A DNA stretch of 64,000 bases from the NCBI RefSeq assembly GCF_001931675.1, contig NZ_CP014839.1:4216001-4280000 (forward strand), written 5' to 3'. The notes beneath the pieces were generated by a model, which searched no databases, was not told the DNA's origin, and was given only the letters and a program-made list of their open reading frames with translations. Made by a program: the position numbers and the translations under genes. Of this stretch, positions 50,794-59,688 are shown piece after piece. The stretch is from Pandoraea thiooxydans (GTDB lineage Bacteria; Pseudomonadota; Gammaproteobacteria; Burkholderiales; Burkholderiaceae). The first letter of the stretch is position 1. The number at the start of each line of letters is the position of its first letter.

Positions 50794-51120
50794 ATGAAAC
50801 AGGTGGTTCTTGCCGCGTTACTGATGACCGGCGTGTCGATGGCGCATGCGGTCGATGTGGCCCGGGCCAAGAAAATCGTTGCCGCCAATGCCTGCATGGG
50901 CTGCCATGCGGTCGATCGCAAAATCCTCGGTCCGGCTTTCCGCGACGTCGCGGCCAAATACAAGGGCGATAAGGGTGCCGAGGCGCAATTGGTGAGCAAG
51001 GTCAAAAACGGCGGCTCGGGCGTATGGGGCGTTGTCCCGATGCCGGCGCACCCCAACATGAGCGATGCCGACATCAAGACGGTCGTGCAGTGGATCCTGG
51101 CCGGCGCCCCCGACAAATAG
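50794..51120 (+). CDS. Periplasmic class I cytochrome c (c551/c552-like)
   Basis: 108 residues. The signal peptide (MKQVVLAALLMTGVSMAHA) is followed by haem motif CMGCH (about 34-38), KILGPAFRDVAAKYKG and the methionine-ligand region WGVVPMPAHPNMSDADI, the layout of small soluble c551 carriers. AAGGAG precedes the ATG. It stands alone between the TpsB and OmpW genes and would ferry electrons between respiratory complexes. Confidence 0.93.
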   Translation: MKQVVLAALLMTGVSMAHAVDVARAKKIVAANACMGCHAVDRKILGPAFRDVAAKYKGDKGAEAQLVSKVKNGGSGVWGVVPMPAHPNMSDADIKTVVQWILAGAPDK

Positions 51121-51210
51121 CGGGCGATTCTGCGTGATGCCGGCAGCGGTGGGCGCTGCAGCCTGACGTGGCGGGCGGGGTGCTCGGCACGTCCGGCCTC
51201 GAATCACCCG

Positions 51211-51840
51211 TCAGAACTTCATCCCCACCCCAACGCCCACGACCAGCGGGTTGATCTTGAGCGTACCCAGCGGCACGCCGCCGGCCGATGCGTCAGTCTG
51301 GATCCAGAGCTTCTTGATATCCGCATTCAGGAAGACGCGCTTGGTCAACTGGACATCCATGCCGATTTGCAGTGCCGGGCCGACGCTGCTGCGATCGATC
51401 GATACCGGTTGGGCGCCAGCCTTCAGGTTGTCGTTATAGAACAGCGTGTAATTGATCCCGGCCCCGACATACGGCCGAATCTTGCCGTCGGGATTGAAGT
51501 GATATTGCGCGAGCAATGTCGGCGGCAGCAGACTGACACGGCCAAGCTCACCGATACCGGACGTTACCGTGTGGCGCGCGGTGCCGAGGATCAATTCGAC
51601 ACCGATATGCCGGGTTGCCATATACGTGAAGTCCAGCTCCGGAACGATCGAATTGTTCACGCCGACGCCCAGCGTCGACAGCACGCCCGAGGTCGATACG
51701 TCCGGCTGGATGCTGATCGCCCGCGCGCGAACCAGAATATCTCCGGCATCCGCGTGTGCTACCGCGCTGCCAGCCAAAAGTCCAATTGCCAGGGAACCGG
51801 CCATTCCCAATCTCAACGCCGTTTGCATCTTGCTCATCAT
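51211..51840 (-). CDS. OmpW-family outer-membrane protein
   Basis: About 209 residues (ATG 51840; the next ATG at 51837 is better spaced from GGAG). Signal peptide to about residue 30 (SAVAHADAG). The beta-barrel begins DILVRARAISIQPD and ends in a C-terminal GVGVGMKF, the aromatic end read by BAM. OmpW members are eight-stranded channels for small hydrophobic compounds. The conserved RPYVGAGINYTLF is present. Confidence 0.92.
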   Translation of the reverse strand: MMSKMQTALRLGMAGSLAIGLLAGSAVAHADAGDILVRARAISIQPDVSTSGVLSTLGVGVNNSIVPELDFTYMATRHIGVELILGTARHTVTSGIGELGRVSLLPPTLLAQYHFNPDGKIRPYVGAGINYTLFYNDNLKAGAQPVSIDRSSVGPALQIGMDVQLTKRVFLNADIKKLWIQTDASAGGVPLGTLKINPLVVGVGVGMKF

Positions 51841-51991
51841 GGCTCCGATCAATAGGTGATTTCATTGCTGCTTTCGGAGATCGACTGTAGTCAATGACCG
51901 CGTGACAAGCTTTGCGCCAGGTCAATTGGTGCTCGAGTGTCGTCGCAACGCAACTGCGTGCGGTGCCTAGCAACGGCCCAAAAAAGTACGC

Positions 51992-51997
51992 TATAAT
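51992..51997 (+). promoter_or_regulatory. -10 box of the tRNA-Ala gene
   Basis: Perfect TATAAT 12 bases before the tRNA 5' end; no good -35 hexamer is seen. Confidence 0.5.
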
Positions 51998-52008
51998 CGC
52001 CGCTTCGT

Positions 52009-52084
<76 letters not shown>

Positions 52085-52181
52085 GAAATTCTCAATACGT
52101 TGATTGGCAAGGAAACTTGCCCTCCGACTCGCCGGTTCTGGCTTCGTGTCACACGACCGTGTCACGCAAGGCAAACCGGCG

Positions 52182-52300
52182 ATGGCTTTCAAACTCCCCG
52201 CACATCTGCATCGCAAGCGCTATGGCGTGTTGCGCATCCCGCTTCGCATACCCAATGACTTGAGACGGATTTTCCTCACGCGGAAAATCGCGCCACGCGA
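52182..52300 (+). pseudogene. N-terminal remnant of a tyrosine-type phage integrase
   Basis: About 35 codons read AFKLPAHLHRKRYGVLRIP and then IPNDLRRIFLTRKI, the N-terminal arm (DUF6538-like, usually L-x-RR-x-G-x-YYxRxxIPxDLR) of tyrosine recombinases. The similarity then stops and no catalytic domain follows; the next gene runs the other way. Together with the tRNA-Ala gene 98 bases upstream this marks an old integration event. Confidence 0.6.
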
Positions 52301-52330
52301 AAGTCACCACGTGGCGCCCGGCGCCCCGTT

Positions 52331-52876
52331 TCACTTCAGCAGCGACGCGAACTCTGGCGCGTGGACGACCTTGCCGATCAGGTCCTGGACGGCGGGCATG
52401 AGCGCCTGGGCGGTTTGGTTGCAGGCGGTTTCGCCGTAGTAGCTGGTGGTGTAGGTGTACTTTTCGGCGACTTGCATATGCTGACCGTTTGACGATGTGA
52501 CCGTAAGCGTCAGGTTCCAGATGCCGGAGGTGGACGAGAAGTCGATGCTGTCGAGGTGGCCGGTGAGCTGGATGGGCGCGGTGGGCGCATAGACGCCGGC
52601 GATTTTCAGTTCGGAGATAAAGGCCCGGCGGATGAATTCCGCGAACGGCTCGCCGTCCTGGGTTTTAATGGGTCCGACGCCGCGGCACATGATTTCGTTT
52701 GGATGTTGGTTGGCGCTCAGCGTCTGCGTGAACGCGCCCACGCCGACGCCATTGACTGCTGCGGTCTTCAGCGCGGTGACATTGTCTGCCGAAATAGAAT
52801 ATCGCGGCACGGCGTAGGTCGAACATCCTGCCAGCACGGCCGACGCGAGCGAAACGAGCGCAATGGTTTTTTTCAT
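52331..52876 (-). CDS. Putative lipoprotein of unknown function
   Basis: 181 residues from ATG 52876. Signal sequence KKTIALVSLASAVLAGC places the lipidated Cys near residue 18. The mature part (ALKTAAVNGVGVGAFT, FAEFIRRAFISELKIAGVY, LTGHLDSIDFSS, WNLTLTVTSSNGQ) has the mixed alpha/beta pattern seen in lipoproteins that resemble TPR/LptE-like outer-membrane assembly factors, but I do not recognise the family. It may be cargo left by the element whose integrase remnant lies next to it. Confidence 0.75.
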   Translation of the reverse strand: MKKTIALVSLASAVLAGCSTYAVPRYSISADNVTALKTAAVNGVGVGAFTQTLSANQHPNEIMCRGVGPIKTQDGEPFAEFIRRAFISELKIAGVYAPTAPIQLTGHLDSIDFSSTSGIWNLTLTVTSSNGQHMQVAEKYTYTTSYYGETACNQTAQALMPAVQDLIGKVVHAPEFASLLK

Positions 52877-53121
52877 TCTTTTCCCCGATACATGACGTTT
52901 GGCGGCCCGGTGATTTGTTGGACACAGTGTCGCCGCCGGCATAACTGTGCCTGCCTGCATTCGGATTTTATGAAGTTCGTTGGGTCGAAGGCGGGCGATC
53001 TCGCCGCTTATTGAGCTACGACAAGAAGCAGGGAAATATTGGCAAAGAGATCGGCGCGCCAAACGGGGCAAGGCCAGCCGAAGCCGGCCGGCCTTGCCTT
53101 TGCGCGGACGTTGGCGCCAGG

Positions 53122-54177
53122 CTATGCGTCGTTGGCGATCGCCTGATAAACGCGGCCGAAGAAGTCATTGGCGTGCGCCGGGTCGAGCCAGCGCGCGATA
53201 ACGACCAGCCGCTGCGTCGGTTCGATCCAGGTGAAGGAGCTGCCTGCGCCGATGGCGAAGTAGCTGGTGGCCGGCACGCTCGGGAACACACTGCGCTCGT
53301 GGTTGAGCCACACCAGATACCCGTAGTAAGGGGCGAGCGCGCACGGGGTGCGCATGCGCTGCAGCCACGCCTTCGAGAGGATTTGGCGGCCGTGGGCGAG
53401 TCCGTCGTCGAGCAGGAGTTGCCCGATCTTGAGTTGGTCATTGGCGCTGATCGACAGGCCGCCCCCCCAGTGCGTGCCGCCCGGCACCGATTGCACGCGC
53501 CGCCCGCCGACATCCACCCAAGCGTTGTCATAGCCGACCCAGCGCCAGTCATCGCTCGCGCCCAGCGGTTGCATGATGGCCTCGCGAAACACCTCCGGCA
53601 GCGGGCGGCCGAACAGGTGCAGCAACGCCAGCGAAAACTGATTGATGCGAACGTCGTTGTATTCCCAGTAAGTGCCCGGCGCTTGCAGGGGGCGCAAGTC
53701 CCCCTTCTTGCCGCCCGGTGCCTTGCCGAAGGTGACCGCGCGATAGTGATCGGCCTGATCGGACACCCCGAAACACGTGCCTTGCCACTCGCTGGTCTGC
53801 TGCAGCAGGTGAGCCCAGGTTACCGCTTGATTGTGCGGGTCGTCGAAGCCGATGCCGGGCACGCGCACGCCTACCGGTTCGTCGACGTCCGGCAGCAGGC
53901 CGCGATCGTGCGCCACGCCGGCCAGCAGGGCCAGGTAGGTCTTGGCGATGCTGAAGGTCAAGTCGGCGCGCTCGGGCTCGCCCCAGGTCGCCAGCAGGCG
54001 GCCGTCCCTGGCGATCGCGCCCGAGGCCGGGCCGCGGTCGTGTACCGGGCCGAGCAGGCGATTCCACGGCGGCGGGTCGTTGACATGCACGCCCCAGGCG
54101 CCGTCGACGTGACGGTCCCAGAGACTTTCATGATCGATCGCGAATTGTGTGGCTTGCTCGAGCGGGGTGGGCGGCAT
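53122..54177 (-). CDS. Serine beta-lactamase-like (class C type) hydrolase
   Basis: 351 residues from ATG 54177; no signal peptide, so it is cytosolic. Active-site SxxK motif LTFSIAKTY (Ser about 94), YxN as WEYNDVR, and HWGGGLSIS as the third-motif region. The fold is that of class C beta-lactamases, D-aminopeptidases and esterases; a cytosolic location argues for esterase, amidase or peptidase action. It is the last gene of the run M20 peptidase-MFS-this gene, 26 bases behind the MFS gene. Confidence 0.85.
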   Translation of the reverse strand: MPPTPLEQATQFAIDHESLWDRHVDGAWGVHVNDPPPWNRLLGPVHDRGPASGAIARDGRLLATWGEPERADLTFSIAKTYLALLAGVAHDRGLLPDVDEPVGVRVPGIGFDDPHNQAVTWAHLLQQTSEWQGTCFGVSDQADHYRAVTFGKAPGGKKGDLRPLQAPGTYWEYNDVRINQFSLALLHLFGRPLPEVFREAIMQPLGASDDWRWVGYDNAWVDVGGRRVQSVPGGTHWGGGLSISANDQLKIGQLLLDDGLAHGRQILSKAWLQRMRTPCALAPYYGYLVWLNHERSVFPSVPATSYFAIGAGSSFTWIEPTQRLVVIARWLDPAHANDFFGRVYQAIANDA

Positions 54178-54203
54178 ACGGCTCCTTGTCGTGACGACGG
54201 CAT

Positions 54204-55496
54204 TCAATGCACGTTCAGGCGGCTGCGCGCCCAGACGATGGTGAACAGGCTGACTACGGCGGCGATCATCAGGTACAGGCCGGGCGCCAGGTTGTTGCCG
54301 GTGGCGGCAATGAGCGAGGCCACCGCCAGCGGCGTGAAGCCGCCGAAGATCGTGGTGCCCAGGTTGTAGCCGACGGCCATGCCGGTGGTGCGCGTGCGGG
54401 TCGGGAACAGATCGGCCATCAGCGCCGGGACCGGTGCGAAATAAAGCGCCTTGAGAATGCCGACCCACATCATGGCGGTGAGCAGCGTCGCCAGCGATGG
54501 ATGCGCATTAATGAACATGAACGCCGGATAGATGGTCAGGAGGAACGCCAGCCCGGCCGCGAGCATGATGCGGGTGCGTCCGACCTTGTCCGACCAGTGG
54601 CCGACGAAGGGTGTCATGACCATGATGATGGCGCCGGTGACCAGCGTGCCGATGAAGCCGTACGAAGGCGCCAGCCCGAGCTGGCGTGTGGCGTAGGTCG
54701 GCATATAGAGAATCATGTATTGGGCGGTGGTGGTCAGCACCAGCGCGCCGATCGCCACCAGCAGGCGCTCTTTCTGCGTCGTCAACACTTCGCGTACCGG
54801 CGTGCGCGTCGGGCGCGTGCGCTCGAATTCCGGCGACTCGTCGACGTGGCGGCGGATGTACAGGCCCAGGGGGCCGATCAACATGCCGAACAGAAACGGA
54901 ATCCGCCAGCCCCAGCTCGATAGTTGCGCCGGATTGAGCGTTGTGGTGAGCAGCACGCCGAAAGCGGATGCGAGCAGTGTGCTGGCGCCCTGGCTGGCGA
55001 ATTGCCAACTCGACATGAAGCCGCTGCGCGCCGGGGCATGTTCGACCAGGAAGGCGGTCGAACTGCCGAACTCGCCGCCGGCCGAAAACCCCTGCAGCAG
55101 CCGCGAGATGAAAATGCCCAGCGGTGCAAGAACGCCGATCGTGGCGTAGGTGGGCATCAACGCGACCATGCCGGTACCCAGCGTCATCAGCGCGATCGAC
55201 AGCATCAACGATGCCTTGCGGCCTTTGCGGTCGCTGTAGGAGCCCAGCACCATGGCGCCGATCGGCCGGGCCAGGTACGACAGCGCAAAGGTGCCGAGCG
55301 CGAGCAGCAGCGAAACGGTGCGGTCGTGGGTCGGGAAGAACAGGCGCGCCAGCGTCCCGGCGAAATAGCCATAGACGATCAGGTCGTACCATTCCAGCGC
55401 ATTGCCGAGCGATGTGGCCAGAATCAGCCGATAGATACCGGTGGGTTGCCGGGATGCCGCGTCCAGCCGGGTGCTGCTTGCCGCATTGGGGTTCAT
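54204..55496 (-). CDS. MFS transporter, metabolite:proton symporter (MHS) family
   Basis: 430 residues with 12 predicted helices. MHS-family marks: ILATSLGNALEWYDLIVYGYFA at helix 1, ARPIGAMVLGSYSDRKGRK, SRLLQGFSAGGEFGSSTAFLVEH and SWGWRIPFLFGMLIGPLGLYIR. Relatives import organic acids or amino-acid derivatives. It lies between the M20 peptidase and beta-lactamase-like genes and probably imports their common substrate. Confidence 0.92.
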   Translation of the reverse strand: MNPNAASSTRLDAASRQPTGIYRLILATSLGNALEWYDLIVYGYFAGTLARLFFPTHDRTVSLLLALGTFALSYLARPIGAMVLGSYSDRKGRKASLMLSIALMTLGTGMVALMPTYATIGVLAPLGIFISRLLQGFSAGGEFGSSTAFLVEHAPARSGFMSSWQFASQGASTLLASAFGVLLTTTLNPAQLSSWGWRIPFLFGMLIGPLGLYIRRHVDESPEFERTRPTRTPVREVLTTQKERLLVAIGALVLTTTAQYMILYMPTYATRQLGLAPSYGFIGTLVTGAIIMVMTPFVGHWSDKVGRTRIMLAAGLAFLLTIYPAFMFINAHPSLATLLTAMMWVGILKALYFAPVPALMADLFPTRTRTTGMAVGYNLGTTIFGGFTPLAVASLIAATGNNLAPGLYLMIAAVVSLFTIVWARSRLNVH

Positions 55497-55575
55497 CGGG
55501 TGCTCCTCCGAGGGGTGGTTAATCGATGCGGCTCGTGGGTCACCGGGCGCGGGCACCGGCATCGACCCCGGACGC

Positions 55576-56991
55576 TTACTTGTTGTTCGATCGTTGCCGT
55601 TGCTGCAGCACGGCCGGGCCGGCCTCGCCCAGATCCCAGAACAGGCCGGCCATGATGCGCAACCCTTCGCGCGCCACCGAGCCGAGCAGGTGTTCGTTCG
55701 GCGCATGCTGCGAGCAGCCGGGATAGGAGTGCGGCACCCACAGCGTGGGCAGGCCGAGCACCTCGGCGAAAACGTCGTTCGGCAGCGTGCCGCCGAGGTT
55801 CGGCAGCAGTACCGGCGCCTTGCCGGTCGTGCGCTGCAGCGAGGCGAGCGCCCATTGCACCCAGGGGTCGTCCGGGTCGACGCGCGTCGCCGGCATGCCG
55901 CGCTCGACCTCGATCTGGACCTGCGCGAAGCCATGCGCGTCGAGGTGATCGCGCACGATCCGCTCGAGATCCTCCCAAGGGGTGCCTACCACGAAGCGGA
56001 TTTGCATGAATGCGAACGCGTAAGGCGGAATCGCATTGACCGGCTTGTCCGGATTGCCGGTCTTGAAGGCCAGCACTTCCAGGTTATTCCAGCCGAACAC
56101 GCGTTCGGCCGGTGTCAGCCCCGGCTCGCCATAATCGGCATCGACCTCAGGCTCGCCCGGATTGCCGCCCACGGCGATGCCGGCCAGTGCGCGGCGCACC
56201 GCGTCGGGCAGCGGCGGCGGGCGCAGGCCTTCGACCAGAATGCGGCCGTGCCGGTCGACCATCGAGGCAATCGCATTGGCCAGCACCACGCCTGGGTTAC
56301 GCAGCAGTCCGCCCCAGTTGCCGGAATGGTGCCCGCCATCGCGCAATTGCAGCGACAGCTTGAAGTTGACCAGGCCGCGCGAGCCGAGGAACAGCGTGGG
56401 ATGAGCGGCACCCAGACGCGGGCCGTCCGAGGCGATCAGCAAATCGGCGGCCAGCACCTCGCGCTGGCTGGCGCAAAACGCATGCAGGCCTGGTGAGCCG
56501 GTTTCCTCGCCGGTCTCGAACAGCACCTTGAGGTTGAAGCCGAGGCGACCGCCGCGCGCATCGAGCACTGCCCTGAGCGCGGCCAGATTGATGCTGTGCT
56601 GCCCCTTGTTGTCGGCGGTGCCGCGCCCGTACCAATGGTCGCCCTCGACGGTGACCTGCCAGGGCGAGAGGCCGCCGCGCCACTGAGCTTCATAGCCGCG
56701 CACCACGTCGCCATGGCCATAGGTCAATACCGTCGGCAGGTTGTCACTCTCGTGCCGCTGGGCCACCAGGAACGGGCCGGCGCCGGCGACCGGATTGTCG
56801 TATAGGCGGGAGCCGAACCCGAGTTCGGCCAGCGCCGGGGCGATTTCGTCGCTCAGGTAGGCCCGCAGCGCCGGGCCGCTGTCGGGTTCCTGGCTTTCGG
56901 TGCGAAACGCCACGCGCTGGCGCAACGTCTCGAGAAAGGCGCCACGCTCGAAATGGTGGGTGACGTTGTCGATGGCGATGTCGCGGCTCAC
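55576..56991 (-). CDS. M20-family metallopeptidase (dipeptidase/deacylase-like)
   Basis: 471 residues if started at GTG 56991, seven bases after GGAG; an upstream frame extension is not supported. Metal and catalytic residues: YGHGDVV (His and Asp), RGTADNKGQH (bridging Asp), ETGEETGSPG (catalytic Glu pair), ASDGPR and the late HSYPGCSQHAPNEH. This is the di-zinc M20 layout (CNDP/ArgE/DapE-like). It heads the operon with MFS and beta-lactamase-like genes, divergent from a LysR gene. Confidence 0.9.
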   Translation of the reverse strand: MSRDIAIDNVTHHFERGAFLETLRQRVAFRTESQEPDSGPALRAYLSDEIAPALAELGFGSRLYDNPVAGAGPFLVAQRHESDNLPTVLTYGHGDVVRGYEAQWRGGLSPWQVTVEGDHWYGRGTADNKGQHSINLAALRAVLDARGGRLGFNLKVLFETGEETGSPGLHAFCASQREVLAADLLIASDGPRLGAAHPTLFLGSRGLVNFKLSLQLRDGGHHSGNWGGLLRNPGVVLANAIASMVDRHGRILVEGLRPPPLPDAVRRALAGIAVGGNPGEPEVDADYGEPGLTPAERVFGWNNLEVLAFKTGNPDKPVNAIPPYAFAFMQIRFVVGTPWEDLERIVRDHLDAHGFAQVQIEVERGMPATRVDPDDPWVQWALASLQRTTGKAPVLLPNLGGTLPNDVFAEVLGLPTLWVPHSYPGCSQHAPNEHLLGSVAREGLRIMAGLFWDLGEAGPAVLQQRQRSNNK

Positions 56992-57105
56992 GTGGGTTCT
57001 CCGGGGCGGCGCGTTCGGTTTCGGATGCCGGCCGACGCGCACAAATAGATGCGGAAATTGTGAGCCGCGCCACCGGTGTAGACAATGTCAATATTTATCA
57101 CTTAT

Positions 57106-57124
57106 CTTTGCCGAAATGGCAAAG
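57106..57124. promoter_or_regulatory. Inverted repeat CTTTGCC-N5-GGCAAAG, probable LysR operator
   Basis: Perfect 7-base arms in the divergent promoter region, 10 bases before the LysR start and about 115 from the peptidase start. It contains the T-N11-A spacing of LysR boxes, so autoregulation and control of the divergent operon are plausible. Confidence 0.5.
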
Positions 57125-57134
57125 CGGAGAGATC

Positions 57135-58040
57135 ATGCAAAACAATGCGCTACGTTATTTTCTCGAGGTGGCGCGCACCGGTTCGCTGACCAAGGCATCC
57201 GAGCGGCTCTATGTGGCGGTCTCGGCGCTGAGCCGGCAGATCGCCAAGCTCGAGAGCGAGATGGGCACGCCGTTGTTCGAGCGGCGCCCGCGTGGCATGG
57301 TGCTCAGCGAGGCCGGCGAGCTACTGGCCGCTCATGCGCGGCGCACCCTGCTGGAGGCCGAGCGTGTGACCGACGAAATTCGGGGTCTTACCTCGGGCGG
57401 CCGGGCGACCTTGCGGGTGGCGAGTTCCGAGGGTGTGGCCAACGACTTCCTGCCCCAGGTGTTTGCGCGATTTCGCCAGTCTTATCCGCAAACGCACCTG
57501 CAGCTCAATGTAGCCGCGCCGTCCGAAGCGACCCGCCGGGTGCGCGAGGGTACTGCCGATATCGCGGTGTGCTTCAGCCTCGCGCCGGAAAAGGACATCC
57601 ACGTCCACTATGCACAGCGCGCGCCGATTTTCGCGCTGGTGCGAGATATTCATCCGCTGGCAGGGCGCGAGGCCGTTTCGCTGGCCGATCTGTTGCCGTA
57701 CCCGCTGGCGATCTCGGAGCCGGGAGTGACGATCCGGCAACTCTTCGATATTGGTTGCAGCCTCGAGGGGCTGCTGTTCGAACCGGTGTTTGTCAGCAAC
57801 TATCACGCCGCCCTGTACAGCTTCGTGCAGACCACCGACGCGGTGATGCTGACGGGCTACCTCACCGTGCGCGGCCGGCTCAAGTCGGATCGCGTGGCCG
57901 CCGTGCCGCTGAGCAATCCGGAATTGCACCAGCGAACCTTGCAAGTGCAGACCATGGCCGGGCGTACGCTGCCGGGCGCGGTCAATGCATTCCTCGACCT
58001 GGTGATCGCCGCCATTCACGATCCGACCCGGCTGGATTGA
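57135..58040 (+). CDS. LysR-family regulator of the divergent peptidase operon
   Basis: 301 residues from ATG 57135 (GGAGAGATC before it). HTH: NNALRYFLEVARTGSLTKASERLYVAVSALSRQI, then a standard co-inducer domain (LRVASSEGVANDFLPQVFARF, DIAVCFSLAPEKD). Its position, divergent from the M20-MFS-beta-lactamase genes, makes them its likely targets. The inducer is probably the imported substrate or its cleavage product. Confidence 0.93.
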   Translation: MQNNALRYFLEVARTGSLTKASERLYVAVSALSRQIAKLESEMGTPLFERRPRGMVLSEAGELLAAHARRTLLEAERVTDEIRGLTSGGRATLRVASSEGVANDFLPQVFARFRQSYPQTHLQLNVAAPSEATRRVREGTADIAVCFSLAPEKDIHVHYAQRAPIFALVRDIHPLAGREAVSLADLLPYPLAISEPGVTIRQLFDIGCSLEGLLFEPVFVSNYHAALYSFVQTTDAVMLTGYLTVRGRLKSDRVAAVPLSNPELHQRTLQVQTMAGRTLPGAVNAFLDLVIAAIHDPTRLD

Positions 58041-58125
58041 GCGGCCTTGGCGCTCGCATCGGCCGCGGAATTGTTAAACTGTGGCGAACGGCGCCACTCG
58101 CCGGTTTCCCAGCCCGACACTTCTC

Positions 58126-58809
58126 ATGCTTGCCCCTTCTCACTGGATGATGCTGACCAATCTGGCCGATTCGGCGGTGCTCGCGCCCGCCGCGCTGGCG
58201 ATTGCGATCTGGCTGGCCGCCAGCCGGGCCTGGCGCCTGGCAACGCTGTGGTGCGCGTTGTTCGGCGTCGGCGTGGTGATGGTCGCGGCAACCAAGATCG
58301 CCTTCATCGGTTGGGGATTGGGGGTGCGGTCGCTGAATTTCACGGGCATCAGCGGCCACACGATGCTGGCCACCGCCGTCTACCCGACCATCCTTTGGCT
58401 CGTGCTGCAGCGTTACCGGCCGGCGGTGCGCAACACGGGCGCCGCGCTCGGGCTCCTGTTCGGTGTCATTGTCGGCCTGTCGCGACTGGTGCTGCATGCG
58501 CATTCGCCATCCGAAGTGGTCGCCGGGTGCCTGTGGGGCGCGGTCGTCAGCATCGGGTTCATCGCACTGTCGCAATTGCGCAGCCTGCCGGCCCTGCATC
58601 CGTTGATGTTCGTCTGCAGTCTGCTGCTTATCGGCGCGGTGTTGTACGGCACGCGGGCGCCGAGTCAGCGTCTGATCATTCGCACCGCGCTGGCGCTGTC
58701 GGGCCATCACGAGCCTTATATACGCGTTACCTGGCGCATGCGTGGCACGGGCCGCAACCAACCCGCTCATGCGGCGCCTGTGTGCCGCGACGGGTTGTCG
58801 GGAACATAG
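58126..58809 (+). CDS. PAP2-superfamily membrane phosphatase
   Basis: 227 residues from ATG 58126 with about six hydrophobic segments. PAP2 motifs: motif 2 SGHT (GISGHTMLA) and motif 3 SRLVLHAHSPSEVVAG (SR-x5-H, with Glu replacing the usual Asp). Motif 1 (K-x6-RP) is degenerate. It probably dephosphorylates a lipid phosphate or undecaprenyl-PP at the inner membrane. The altered third motif leaves activity open. The tail after about residue 205 is basic and likely cytosolic. Confidence 0.8.
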   Translation: MLAPSHWMMLTNLADSAVLAPAALAIAIWLAASRAWRLATLWCALFGVGVVMVAATKIAFIGWGLGVRSLNFTGISGHTMLATAVYPTILWLVLQRYRPAVRNTGAALGLLFGVIVGLSRLVLHAHSPSEVVAGCLWGAVVSIGFIALSQLRSLPALHPLMFVCSLLLIGAVLYGTRAPSQRLIIRTALALSGHHEPYIRVTWRMRGTGRNQPAHAAPVCRDGLSGT

Positions 58810-58885
58810 CGCCGAGCTGTTCTTGCCGGGCGTTGCCCGATAGTGTCGTCTTGCCGTGCGTCATACCCATGGATATCGATCGCCG

Positions 58886-59665
58886 ATGAATTCACTGCCG
58901 TTTCTCGAACGTTTCTCCCTGCAGGGGCAATGCGCGCTGGTGACCGGCGGCGCGCGCGGGCTCGGGTTCGAAATCGCCCGCGCGATGGCCGGCGCCGGCG
59001 CGCACGTGGTCATCTCGGGGCGCGACCCGGCTCGCCTCGAGCAGGCACGGGAAGTCATCGCGGCCGGTGGCTCGGCAGTATCGGGCGCTGCTTTCGACAT
59101 GGCCGACACGGCGGCGATGCGCGCGGCGCTCGGCGCCATCGTCGCCCGCCAGGGGCGGCTCGATATCGTGGTGAACTGCGTCGGCGCTCGCTCGCGCCAA
59201 CCGCTGCAGGATTTCGCCGATGACGATATTCGCGCACTGCTGGAGACCGATCTGACCGCCGGTATCCTGTTGGCGCGCGAAGCGGCCCGGCATATGCTGG
59301 CGCGCGGCCATGGACGGCTGATTACCGTGACTTCGATTGCCGGTCATGTCGCGCGCGCGGGCGATGCCGTCTACACGGCGGCCAAGCAGGGGCTGACCGG
59401 ACTGGTACGGGCGCTGGCCGTCGAATATGGCGCGCACGGCATTACCAGCAATGCCATTGCGCCGGGATTTTTCGCCACCGAGACGAACGCGCCGATGGTG
59501 ACCGACCCCGCGATCGTCGCCCATGTCGAGCGGCGCATTCCGCTCAAGCGCTGGGGCCGGCCCGATGAGATCGCCGGCGCGGCGGTGTTTCTCGCCTCGC
59601 CCGCGGCGTCATTCGTCAACGGCCATGTGCTGACGGTGGATGGCGGTATGACGATTACGATGTGA
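58886..59665 (+). CDS. Short-chain dehydrogenase/reductase
   Basis: 259 residues from ATG 58886. Classical SDR: NAD(P) motif TGGARGLG (about 20-27), NCVG in place of NNAG, catalytic Ser-Tyr-Lys as TSIAG and YTAAK, and the [17 protein letters not shown] end. It resembles gluconate 5-dehydrogenase/3-oxoacyl reductase relatives. No pathway genes flank it, so the substrate is unassigned. It is convergent with the Hsp70-like gene. Confidence 0.93.
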   Translation: MNSLPFLERFSLQGQCALVTGGARGLGFEIARAMAGAGAHVVISGRDPARLEQAREVIAAGGSAVSGAAFDMADTAAMRAALGAIVARQGRLDIVVNCVGARSRQPLQDFADDDIRALLETDLTAGILLAREAARHMLARGHGRLITVTSIAGHVARAGDAVYTAAKQGLTGLVRALAVEYGAHGITSNAIAPGFFATETNAPMVTDPAIVAHVERRIPLKRWGRPDEIAGAAVFLASPAASFVNGHVLTVDGGMTITM

Positions 59666-59688
59666 ACCCGGCTGCGCGGGGCTGCCGC

